Shown here in pieces: positions 51,316 to 59,367 of a stretch of 64,000 bases of DNA. Both the position numbers and the translations under genes were made by a program. This DNA comes from Streptomyces antibioticus (GTDB taxonomy: Bacteria > Actinomycetota > Actinomycetes > Streptomycetales > Streptomycetaceae), in assembly GCF_002019855.1 (NCBI RefSeq), contig NZ_CM007717.1, positions 434,001 through 498,000 of the forward strand, in the 5' to 3' direction. How positions within the stretch are numbered: position 1 is the first letter of the stretch; each line of letters begins with the position of its first letter. A model generated the notes under the pieces. That model saw only the letters and a program-made list of their open reading frames with translations, made no database searches and was not told where the DNA came from.

Positions 51316-52941
51316 TCACGGCGTCGGCCGGTGTCCGGTGCGGTTGCGACCGGTGAGGGCGCGCTGGGCCCGTGCGAGGCCCGGGGTGCGGTGGCGGTGC
51401 AGGGCCGCGTGGGCGGCGTTGGCGCCGGGGGCGCCGTGGACACCTCCGCCGGGGTGGGCCGAAGCGGAGGCGAGGTAGAGGCCGCGCACCGGGGTCTCGG
51501 GGCGGCCGGTGCCGGGCACGGGGCGGAAGAAGAGCTGCTGGTGGAGGGCGGCGGTGCCGCCGTTGAGGGCGCCGGCGCGCAGGTTGCCGTCGAGGGACTG
51601 GAGGGTGGGCGGCGCCAGGACGCGGCGGGCGCGGATCAGGGAGCGGAAGCCCGGGGCGAACCGTTCGACCTGGCGTTCGACACGGTCGGCCATCTCCTCC
51701 TGCTCGGCCGCGTTCCAGGCGCCGGTCAGGCCCGCGTCGCCGGCGTCCGCGGTGACGGTCTGCGGCACATGCGTGTAGGCCCACGCGGACTCGGTGCCCT
51801 CGGGCGAGCGGGTGGGGTCGGCGGTCGTCATCTGCCCGAGGACGGCGAAGGGCCGGTCCGGGATCTCGCCCATGGCGATCTGGGCGGCGAAGCGGGTGAG
51901 TTCGTCCAGTCCGTCCGCCACATGGACGGTCCCGGCGTCCGTCGCCCCCTCGGTCCGCCAGGGCACCCGGCCGTCGAGCGCCCAGTCGACCTTGAAGGTG
52001 GCGAAGTCCCACTGGAAGCGACGGAGGTCGTCCAGGAGCTGGGCCGGGAGGTGTTCCGGCGCGACCAGCGCGCCGTACAGGGCGGGCGCGGACACGTCGG
52101 CCAGTACGGCGCGGTGCGCGTGCACCGTCTCGCCGTCGGCGGTGCGCACCCCGGTGGCCCGCCCGTCCGCCACGACGACCTCGGCGACCGGGCGGCCGCA
52201 GCGCAGCGAGCCGCCCCGGGACCGGAGGCGGCGGACCAGTGCCTGGATGAGCTCGCCGGAGCCGCCCTCGGGGACGGGAAAGCCGTAGCTCTGGCCCAGC
52301 ATGCTCATCAGCCAGCCGAAGCCGCCGCTGCCCGCCGCCTCCGGGGCGAGGTCGGCGTGCAGCGCGTTCCCGGCCAGCAGCAGCTTTCCGCCCGCGCCCC
52401 GGAACTCCTCCTCCCCCAGCCTGCGCACCGGCAGCATCAGCGTGCGGGCCAGCCGCAGCCCGCCCGCGGCACGCACCCGCAACGCCAGCCGGGCACCGGC
52501 GCGCACCGGCGGGAACGGGGTGAACAGCGCGGCCAGGATGTCCGGTCCGAGCCGCTCCCAGACGGTGTGCAGCCGCCGCCAGGCCGCACCGTCCCCCGGG
52601 TGGAAGGCGTCCAGGGAGGCGGCGGTCGCGTCCACCGCGTGCGAGAGCACGGCGCAGGTGCCGTCGGACAGCGGGTGGGCCAGCACCGTGGGGGCATGGC
52701 TCCAGCGCAGGCCGTACTCCTCCAGACGCAGACCGGCCACGATCGGCGAGGCGGCGGCCAGCGGATAGAAGGAGCTGAAGAGGTCGTTGACGAAGTCGGG
52801 GTCCACCCCCCGGTCGTGGCGCACCGCGCCGCCGGGTCCGGGCTGCTCCTCCAGGACCTCCACGCTCCAGCCGGCGTCGGCGAGCAGGTTCGCGGCCACC
52901 AGACCGTTGGGCCCCGATCCGACGACCACGGCGTCAGGCAT
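51316..52941 (-). CDS. FAD-dependent oxidoreductase, phytoene-desaturase-like
   Basis: 541 residues. The dinucleotide-binding motif VVVGSGPNGLVAANLLADAG at the N-terminus, GGSGELIQALVRRLRSRGG in the middle and the C-terminal GLYLASASAHPGGGVHGAPG are the CrtI/PYROXD2 signatures. In this family members desaturate or isomerise polyprenes and other lipids. No carotenoid gene (crtB, crtE) is here. The start overlaps the stop of the SRPBCC gene by 8 bases. It is the central enzyme of a four-gene coupled cassette. Confidence 0.9.
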   Translation of the reverse strand: MPDAVVVGSGPNGLVAANLLADAGWSVEVLEEQPGPGGAVRHDRGVDPDFVNDLFSSFYPLAAASPIVAGLRLEEYGLRWSHAPTVLAHPLSDGTCAVLSHAVDATAASLDAFHPGDGAAWRRLHTVWERLGPDILAALFTPFPPVRAGARLALRVRAAGGLRLARTLMLPVRRLGEEEFRGAGGKLLLAGNALHADLAPEAAGSGGFGWLMSMLGQSYGFPVPEGGSGELIQALVRRLRSRGGSLRCGRPVAEVVVADGRATGVRTADGETVHAHRAVLADVSAPALYGALVAPEHLPAQLLDDLRRFQWDFATFKVDWALDGRVPWRTEGATDAGTVHVADGLDELTRFAAQIAMGEIPDRPFAVLGQMTTADPTRSPEGTESAWAYTHVPQTVTADAGDAGLTGAWNAAEQEEMADRVERQVERFAPGFRSLIRARRVLAPPTLQSLDGNLRAGALNGGTAALHQQLFFRPVPGTGRPETPVRGLYLASASAHPGGGVHGAPGANAAHAALHRHRTPGLARAQRALTGRNRTGHRPTP

Positions 52942-53449
52942 CGCCGCCGCCCCGCGCCGCGCCGCCGGACCAGACCGGGCCGGGGGGCTCCGGGTGGCCC
53001 GGCGGGCGCTCGTGGCGGGCCTGCTCCTCGCACACGGCGGCCAGCCGGGCCAGCATGGCGCGGTGCCGTAGCTGGATCATCGCCTCGACGGCCACGTTGT
53101 GCAGCGCCCCGCCCGCTCCCTGCAACGGGTGCTCGTCCGCGATGACCAGGCTGTAGGAGCCCCACGGCCGCAGTTCGATCGCGATGCGCGCCGTGCCCAG
53201 CGCGCCCGCCCGCGCCTCCAGACCGAGGCGTTCTCCCTCCACGCACTCCCGGACGACCGTCTCGTTGGTCAGCCGCATCGGTCCCACGCGGACCTCGTAT
53301 CCGATCGCCGAGTCCACCTCGGGCCATCGGCCGCGGATCGGCTCGGAGAACGACGTTCCGACCACCCAGTCCGCATAGCGCGTGCCGTCCGCGAGGACGG
53401 CCCACACGGTCTGCCGACTCGTCTTGATCAAACGGTGCCGTACAGCCAC
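52934..53449 (-). CDS. SRPBCC-family protein, first gene of redox cassette
   Basis: 171 residues, GTG start directly after GGAGG. The START-like pattern is VWAVLADGTRYADWVVGTSF, then MRLTNETVVRECVEGERLGL and RIAIELRPWGSYSLVIADEH. Proteins of this type next to FAD-oxidoreductases may hold the lipid substrate. The C-terminus is Pro/Gly-rich. Its 3' end overlaps the CrtI-like gene. Confidence 0.85.
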   Translation of the reverse strand: MAVRHRLIKTSRQTVWAVLADGTRYADWVVGTSFSEPIRGRWPEVDSAIGYEVRVGPMRLTNETVVRECVEGERLGLEARAGALGTARIAIELRPWGSYSLVIADEHPLQGAGGALHNVAVEAMIQLRHRAMLARLAAVCEEQARHERPPGHPEPPGPVWSGGAARGGGDA

Positions 53450-53534
53450 AGAAGCCTCCAAACCCCCCACCAGCCTCCGGCCCGAGTGCCCAGCGGGGCG
53501 CCGGCTAACCACGCGGGGCCGACGGCGAGGAACG

Positions 53535-54470
53535 CTAGAGGTCCAGGTAGACGCGTACGGTCGTGTCGCCCGGGGTGGTGTGGACGCGGACCAGGTCGCA
53601 GAGACGGTGGACCAGGAGCAGGCCGCGGCCGCCCGGCCGGTCAGGGGCGGCGGGGCGGCGGCCGGCCAGCGGGTCGCCGAGATGTCCGCCGTCGCGGACC
53701 TGGCAGACGAGCGAGGAGCCCTCGGCCCACAGGTGCAGGGTGCCCGAACCGCCGCCGTGCACCACGCTGTTGGTGGTCAGCTCCGCGACCACCAGCGCGA
53801 AGTCCTCCGACCGCACACCGGTCAGGCCCAGCCGCCCGGCCCGGCCGACGGCCCGGTGCCGGGTGTCGGAGAGGTCCTCGGCGGCGAAGGCGACGCGGTC
53901 GGCCGACGGAGGGGGCGGCGGCAGCGGCCGGTTGTACCGGGCGACGACCGCCTCGGGGGCGTAGGACGGGCTGGCGGCCTCCGTACCGGCCGAGAGGACC
54001 ACCGGGTGGGTGGCGCGGGCGTCGGTGAGCGCCGTCCCGTCGAGCCGGTCGGCGTCGTACGGGCAGAGGATCGTCACCGCGCGGCCGGGGAAGGCCAGGT
54101 TGATGAGCGCCTCGTGCTGGACGCAGGCCGGGTACTCCAGACCGCTGCGGCCGGGCCAGATCGGCTCGCCCACGATACGGACGGGGGTGTCGCGGTGCCG
54201 GTCGGCGAAGGCGCGCAGGACGGTCGGGATGATCCGGCCGGGGTTGCGGCCCGCCACCCGCATGTCGACGAGGTGCACGGCGGAGGCGTCCGCGCCGAGG
54301 GCCTCCCGCAGCACGGACAGCCGGGGGGCGGGGACGGCCACGGCGACGGGCTCGCCGTCCTTCAGGCCCTCCCGGACGAACGGCACGATGCCGTCCAGGT
54401 ACTCCCGCTCGCCCCGGTAGAACAGGGCGGGGTGCGCGAAGGCGGTGGTGGCGGTGCCGGTCGGGGTCAT
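53535..54470 (-). CDS. MEDS-domain anti-sigma factor (RsbA-like)
   Basis: 311 residues. The N-terminal MEDS domain (about 1-170) shows ALFYRGEREYLDGIVPFVRE, PVRIVGEPIWPGRSGLEYPA and EALINLAFPGRAVTILCPYD; the C-terminal HATPase_c_2 domain has DFALVVAELTTNSVVHGG and PGGRGLLLVHRLCDLVRV. Such sensor/kinase proteins act as anti-sigma factors in Streptomyces stress signalling. The ATG overlaps the stop of the STAS gene (ATGA), so regulator and antagonist are coupled. Confidence 0.9.
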   Translation of the reverse strand: MTPTGTATTAFAHPALFYRGEREYLDGIVPFVREGLKDGEPVAVAVPAPRLSVLREALGADASAVHLVDMRVAGRNPGRIIPTVLRAFADRHRDTPVRIVGEPIWPGRSGLEYPACVQHEALINLAFPGRAVTILCPYDADRLDGTALTDARATHPVVLSAGTEAASPSYAPEAVVARYNRPLPPPPPSADRVAFAAEDLSDTRHRAVGRAGRLGLTGVRSEDFALVVAELTTNSVVHGGGSGTLHLWAEGSSLVCQVRDGGHLGDPLAGRRPAAPDRPGGRGLLLVHRLCDLVRVHTTPGDTTVRVYLDL

Positions 54471-54814
54471 CGCGCCACCACGTCGACCGCCGGCAGCCCG
54501 GGCCAGAACATGTCCAGCAGCCGGGGCATCGCGGCCGGCGGCCGGTCGAGCACGATACGGCGCCCGGCGGGCAGTTCCTGGGCGGTCACCGCGAGGGCGG
54601 AGACACCGCCCAGGTCGACGAAGGTCACGGCGGACAGCTCCAGCCGGCAGACCTCCTGCGGCGACACGGAGAGCAGGTGCAGCGTCCGCTCCCACAGGGG
54701 GCGGGTCGCCAGGGTGATCTCACCGCCGGCCCGCCAGCCCGCGCGCTCCGGCAGCGGCCGTACCCGCAGGGAACGCGGACCCGGGGCCGGACACGGCAGC
54801 GGGGAGTCCGTCAC
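54467..54814 (-). CDS. STAS-domain anti-sigma factor antagonist
   Basis: 115 residues, GTG start after GGGGGAGGGA. The STAS fold is seen in GWRAGGEITLATRPLWERTL and VCRLELSAVTFVDLGGVSAL, where DLGGVSAL replaces the common D-S-x-G phosphorylation site with Asp-Leu-Gly-Gly: the usual Ser after the Asp is absent, so phosphorylation there is doubtful. It is expected to bind the MEDS protein translated right after it, releasing a sigma factor. The stand-alone sigma gene is not in the window. Confidence 0.87.
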   Translation of the reverse strand: MTDSPLPCPAPGPRSLRVRPLPERAGWRAGGEITLATRPLWERTLHLLSVSPQEVCRLELSAVTFVDLGGVSALAVTAQELPAGRRIVLDRPPAAMPRLLDMFWPGLPAVDVVAR

Positions 54815-55014
54815 CGTCCCTCCCCCGTGTCGTCCGTCCTCATCCCGCCAGGTTACCGGGACCGGTTCGGACCCCGTCGCCGGACCGGATCCGCGCCCGT
54901 GCGGCGGCCATGAGCCGCCATAAGGTTCCGTAAGCGATAAATCGACAAAGAGGGGTACGCGGAGTGTCACGGTGGCGCATCCGGCGCCGCCCCGTCGAGA
55001 AGGCAGGTCGTCCG

Positions 55015-55386
55015 ATGGCGAACAAGCCACAGGGGTCTGAGCCCCCGCACGGACAGGGTCCGAGCCGGCATCGGGGCACGGAGCAGCACGGCTGGTCCCC
55101 CGATGTGGACGAGACGCGTCAGCAGGACAACCCCAGCGCCCACCGCTCCTTCCACACCGCCGAGCACGGCGGCGGCAAGGGTCCGGGACGCACCAAGTCG
55201 CCGGAGGAGACCAGGTCGGTGCCCGGTGACACGGTGGAGAGCCGGGGGACGCGCGGTGAGGAGTACGGCGACCGGGACGAGAAGGGCCGCGAGGACACCG
55301 GCCGGCGCGGCCGCTCCGGGCGCCCCAGCGGCAGCAAGGACACCTCCGCCTACACCGGCGTCGACCCGCAGGAACCGCGGCGCTAG
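55015..55386 (+). CDS. Small hydrophilic protein of unknown function
   Basis: 123 residues, very rich in Gly, Arg, Glu, Asp, Pro and Ser, with no hydrophobic core: HGWSPDVDETRQQDNPSAHR, TVESRGTRGEEYGDRDEKGR and a C-terminal DTSAYTGVDPQEPRR. It looks intrinsically disordered, like the stress- or desiccation-associated hydrophilins of Streptomyces. An alternative start at 54964 (GTG) would add 17 basic residues. It lies alone between two convergent and divergent units. Function unknown; coding is supported by codon bias and the absence of a better frame. Confidence 0.6.
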   Translation: MANKPQGSEPPHGQGPSRHRGTEQHGWSPDVDETRQQDNPSAHRSFHTAEHGGGKGPGRTKSPEETRSVPGDTVESRGTRGEEYGDRDEKGREDTGRRGRSGRPSGSKDTSAYTGVDPQEPRR

Positions 55387-55492
55387 GCGGTGATCGCCCC
55401 CGCCGTCGGGGAAAACCGACCGGCGCCGCACCGCGCGCGGACCGCCCGACGTAGGCTTCGCTCAGCACAGGCACGGCCGGGGGGCGGAGTAC

Positions 55493-57613
55493 ATGACGGC
55501 TGGGACGGTTCGGACGGTTCAGAGGTGGGCGTCGGCCCTCGACGGGGTCGTGGTCTACGCGCAAGGGGCGCTCTGCACGCGCCTGGCGCGCGGCAGTGTG
55601 CCCGCGGACGGCCGGGTGCGGGTGACGGGGCTGCCCCGTTCGCTCGACCCGGGTTCGCTGCGGGCGCGCGTCACGGGCGCCTCCGGGGTCCGCGTGACCG
55701 AGGCGCGCATCGAGGTGGAGGCCGAACCGCTCGGCGCCGAGGCGCCCGACGCGCTGCGCCGCGAGGTGGAGCGGCTGCGGGACGCCTACGAGGCGGTCCT
55801 CGGACGCCGGGCCCGGCAGGCGGGATTGATCGAGGAGACCGCGGCGCTGCGCCCGGTCCCGCCGGCCCGCAAGCGCGACGACCCGCACCGGCGCACCGCG
55901 GTCGACGCGTGGCTGGAACTGGCCGACTTCGTGGACCAGCGGCTGACCGGGCTGCACGCCCGTCTCGTCGAGCTGGAGGAGGAGCTGGCCGAGGCCGAGC
56001 GCGCCCTGTCGGCCGCCGCAGACCGGCTGGCCCGCGCCTCCACCGACGCCCCGGCGTCCCATGTGGCGACCACGGTCTCGGCGGCCCTGACCCTCGACGG
56101 CGCCGCCGGCACGGAGGTCGAGGTCGAGGTGGAGTACGGCGTCCCGGGCGCCGTCTGGGTCCCGGCCTACCGGCTCACGGTCCGTCAGGGCGACAGCAGC
56201 GGGCGGCTGGTGCTGCGCGCCTCGGTCGCCCAGCGCACCGGCGAGGACTGGACCGGCGTACGCCTGGCCCTGGCCACGGCCGATCTGCGGCGCCGCACCG
56301 ATCTGCCCCGGCTGCGCTCGCTGCGCATCGGGCGCCGGCAGCCCGCCCCCACGCCGTCCGGCTGGCGCGAGCCCCCGGCGGGGCTGGCCGACCTGTTCAC
56401 CGGGTACGACACCGCGCCCCCGCGCCCCGCGAGGGCCGGCGGCATGGCCAAGGCCGCGGTGGGCGGTCACGCGGCCGGCGCCGCACAGCCGCCGTCCCCG
56501 CCGCCTCCGCCCCCGATGTACGGCGCGCCGCCCGCCGTCGCGCCGTCCGGCGCCTATCCGGAGGCGTACGCCGGCCCGGCGCCCTGTGGTCTCCCGCAGG
56601 CGGCGCCCGCCCGGCCCGGCGGCGCGCCGCGCACCGGCCGGTCCCGCACGGCGGCCCCCGCCATGGCCCCCGCCGCCGCCTTCGCACCGGCGGCCCCCGC
56701 GGGCAGCGGCATGGGCGCACCGCCGCCGCCCGCCCCCGGCGGCCCGGTGCCCGCGGCTCCCGCGCCCGCCGTGGGTCCGCCGCGGCCGAGCGGCGACGAA
56801 CTCGACTACACGGCCCTCGTGTTGAGCGGTCCGGAGGAGCCGGGCGCCCGCCGCGGCCGGCTGTTCCCCGACACCCCCTACGATCCGGTCGCCACCGAAC
56901 ACCGCCGCCGCGCCGAGTCCGTGACCGCGCTTCCGCTGCCCGGACACGCCGTACGGCCCCGTGAGTCGGCCGGTTCCTTCGACCACCGCTTCGACGCCGT
57001 GGCCCGCGCCGACATCCCCTCGGACGGCACCTGGCACACCGTCACCGTCGGCGAGATCCCGGTCGGGCTGCGCACCGAGTACCTGTGCGTGCCGTCCGTG
57101 GAGCAGACCGTGTACGGCACGCTGGTGCTCTCCAACTCCACCGACCAGGCGCTGCTGGCCGGCCCGGTGGAGGTCACCGTCGACGACGACTTCCTGCGCA
57201 CCGCCGCGCTGCCGACGCTCGCCCCGGGCGGCGTGAGCCGGGTGGGGCTCGGTCCCGCCGAGGGCATCCGGGTCACCCGCCGGACCAATCTGCACGAGTC
57301 GACGTCCGGGCTGCGGGGCGCCACCACCGTGCTCGACCACCGGGTCCATGTGGAGCTGGCCAACCGGCTCGCCGGGCCCGTCACCGTCGAGGTGCGCGAA
57401 CGCGTGCCGGTCACCTCCGACCCGGACGTCCGGATCGAGGAACGCGCCGACTGGACGGCACCCGAGGAAGACCTGGGGCCGGAGTACCACGCGCCCGGCA
57501 CCCGCCTCTGGCGGGTGGACCTGCCGGCCGGTGGCACCACCGCCCTCGACGGCGGCTACGAGATCCGCATCCCGACCGCCAAGGCCCTGGCCGGCGGCAA
57601 CCGCAGGAGCTGA
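55493..57613 (+). CDS. DUF4139/DUF4140-domain protein, first of two
   Basis: 706 residues. DUF4140-like N-terminus (VVVYAQGALCTRLARGSVPA, about 15-110), a coiled-coil (about 125-185), then the DUF4139 beta-domain interrupted by a Pro/Ala-rich low-complexity stretch (about residues 305-440), ending with GTLVLSNSTDQALLAGPVEV and RNLHEST-like blocks. No signal peptide is seen. It resembles the eukaryotic F37C4.5/MuiA group; function is unknown in bacteria. Its stop is 5 bases before the paralogous gene, so they form an operon. Confidence 0.88.
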   Translation: MTAGTVRTVQRWASALDGVVVYAQGALCTRLARGSVPADGRVRVTGLPRSLDPGSLRARVTGASGVRVTEARIEVEAEPLGAEAPDALRREVERLRDAYEAVLGRRARQAGLIEETAALRPVPPARKRDDPHRRTAVDAWLELADFVDQRLTGLHARLVELEEELAEAERALSAAADRLARASTDAPASHVATTVSAALTLDGAAGTEVEVEVEYGVPGAVWVPAYRLTVRQGDSSGRLVLRASVAQRTGEDWTGVRLALATADLRRRTDLPRLRSLRIGRRQPAPTPSGWREPPAGLADLFTGYDTAPPRPARAGGMAKAAVGGHAAGAAQPPSPPPPPPMYGAPPAVAPSGAYPEAYAGPAPCGLPQAAPARPGGAPRTGRSRTAAPAMAPAAAFAPAAPAGSGMGAPPPPAPGGPVPAAPAPAVGPPRPSGDELDYTALVLSGPEEPGARRGRLFPDTPYDPVATEHRRRAESVTALPLPGHAVRPRESAGSFDHRFDAVARADIPSDGTWHTVTVGEIPVGLRTEYLCVPSVEQTVYGTLVLSNSTDQALLAGPVEVTVDDDFLRTAALPTLAPGGVSRVGLGPAEGIRVTRRTNLHESTSGLRGATTVLDHRVHVELANRLAGPVTVEVRERVPVTSDPDVRIEERADWTAPEEDLGPEYHAPGTRLWRVDLPAGGTTALDGGYEIRIPTAKALAGGNRRS

Positions 57614-57618
57614 CGCCC

Positions 57619-59214
57619 ATGTCCACGGCACCGGAGCCGATCCCCCTGCCCGTCACCGCCGTCACCTGCCTGGAGGACCGCGCCCACGTCGAACGCACCA
57701 CGGTGGTGGACCTGACGGCCGGCGTCCAGCGGCTGCGCCTCGGGCCCGTCGGCGCGCTGGCCGTCGACCGGACCCTGCACGCCGAACTGACCGCCGGCCC
57801 GCCGGCGACCGTGCTCGACGCGCGGATCGTCCGCGCCTGGACGCCGCGCGCCCGCCGGCCCGCCGCCGACGACTCCGCCCTGCGCCACCGCGTGGACGCC
57901 CTCGAACAGGAGCAGGTCACGCTGGAGCAGCGGCGCGACCGGCTGCACGCCCGGCTCGACGCGCTCGGCCGGCTCGCCGCCGATCTGCTGCGCGACATCG
58001 GCGAGGGCACCGGCCACGGCGAGACCGAAGTGCCGCGCTGGCGCGGCGAACTGGACCGGGTGGACGCCGAACGCGACGCCCACGCCGAGGAACTGCGCAC
58101 CGTACAGGCCCGGCTGACCGTACTGGCCACCGAACTCGGCACGGCGGGCGACGCCTTGGAGCTGGCCGAGCAGCGGCCCGCCGAACTGGTGGGGCACATC
58201 GAGCTGACCGTCGAGGCCACGGCCGCCGGTCCGGCCGAGCTGCGCGTGAGCCACCTCGTCCCCTGTGCGCTGTGGCGGCCCGCCTACCGGGCCGTGCTCG
58301 ACGGGGACTCCCTCACGCTGGAGACCGACGCGATGGTCTGGCAGCGCACCGGCGAGGACTGGTCCGGCGTACGGCTGACGCTGTCCACCGCGCGTTCGGC
58401 GCTGGCCGGGGAGCCGCCCCGGCTGAGCGAGGACCGGCTCACGCTCCAGGACCGCTCCCCCGCCGAGCGCCGTACCGTCGACGTCGAGATCCGCGAGGAG
58501 GAGACCGCCGACCTCGGCCCGGCCGCGGTGCTCGGCCTGCCCGGGGTGGACGACGGCGGCGAGGTACGGGTGCTGCACTCCCCCGCTCCGGTCACCGTGC
58601 CCTCGGACGGCCGCGGCCACCGGGTGCCCGTCTCGTCGTTCACCACCGCGGCGCGCGGCGAGTACGCCTGTACGCCCGAACTGTCCCCGCTGGTCACCCA
58701 GGTGGTGCGGTTCGACAACCGGTCGGGGCACGCGCTGCTCGCCGGGCCCGTCGACCTGGTCCGCGGCAGCGGGTTCAGCGGCCGCGGCACCCTGGACTTC
58801 ACCGCGCCGGGCGCCCCCGTCGAACTCGCCTACGGCAGCAGGGACGACCACCGGGTGGTCCGGGAGACCGAGGAGACCCGCGACACCACCACGCTCACCC
58901 AGCGCACCGTGATCACCCGCACGGTCCGCCTGCATCTGTCCCGCTTCTCCGCACCGCACGAGCGTGCGCAGAGCGAGGCAGCCGCACAGGCGGAGGGGAC
59001 CGGCGAGCGGACGGTCGTCCTGCGGGAGCGGATCCCCGTCTCGGAGGTCTCCGCGGTGGAGGTGCGGCTGCGCAAGGAGTCCTGCTCCCCCGCCCCCGAC
59101 GCGGTCGACGCCGACGGCATCGTCCGCTGGGACCTCGACCTGCCGCCCGGCGGCCGTCGCACCGTCACGCTGGTGTACGAACTGTCGGCGAACTCCAAGG
59201 TCACCGGGGTCTGA
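57619..59214 (+). CDS. DUF4139-domain protein, second of two
   Basis: 531 residues. Paralogue of the preceding gene with the same order: N-terminal beta-domain (VTCLEDRAHVERTTVVDLTA), a coiled coil (about 90-190), and the DUF4139 part with ALWRPAYRAVLDGDSLTLET and VWQRTGEDWSGVRLTLSTAR, FDNRSGHALLAGPVDLVRGS and VYELSANSKVTGV. Here the Pro-rich insert is missing. Key shared motif: W-x-P-A-Y-R and QRTGEDW in both. The product may form a hetero-complex with the first protein. A hairpin follows at 59224. Confidence 0.88.
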   Translation: MSTAPEPIPLPVTAVTCLEDRAHVERTTVVDLTAGVQRLRLGPVGALAVDRTLHAELTAGPPATVLDARIVRAWTPRARRPAADDSALRHRVDALEQEQVTLEQRRDRLHARLDALGRLAADLLRDIGEGTGHGETEVPRWRGELDRVDAERDAHAEELRTVQARLTVLATELGTAGDALELAEQRPAELVGHIELTVEATAAGPAELRVSHLVPCALWRPAYRAVLDGDSLTLETDAMVWQRTGEDWSGVRLTLSTARSALAGEPPRLSEDRLTLQDRSPAERRTVDVEIREEETADLGPAAVLGLPGVDDGGEVRVLHSPAPVTVPSDGRGHRVPVSSFTTAARGEYACTPELSPLVTQVVRFDNRSGHALLAGPVDLVRGSGFSGRGTLDFTAPGAPVELAYGSRDDHRVVRETEETRDTTTLTQRTVITRTVRLHLSRFSAPHERAQSEAAAQAEGTGERTVVLRERIPVSEVSAVEVRLRKESCSPAPDAVDADGIVRWDLDLPPGGRRTVTLVYELSANSKVTGV

Positions 59215-59223
59215 CCGCCGTCG

Positions 59224-59244
59224 GCCCGGGCGCTCCGCCCGGGC
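59224..59244 (+). terminator. Hairpin after the DUF4139 genes
   Basis: GCCCGGGCG / CGCCCGGGC, a perfect 9-base stem with a 3-base loop, 9 bases after the stop codon. Confidence 0.65.
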
Positions 59245-59367
59245 CCGGCGAGCGGGCCGACCGGAAACTGGGAAGCCATTGAGCCGGTCCCGGTGATCCG
59301 GGAGGATGGTGGTCCGCGGCGGGGCGCACATGGCCCGCGCCGCCTGGGGGAGGGCAGCACATTGGGG

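Noticed and set aside
54467..57631. Minus-strand frame of over 1000 codons
   Set aside because: Only its last 115 codons (the STAS domain) are a gene; the rest is complementary to the DUF4139 protein at 55493.
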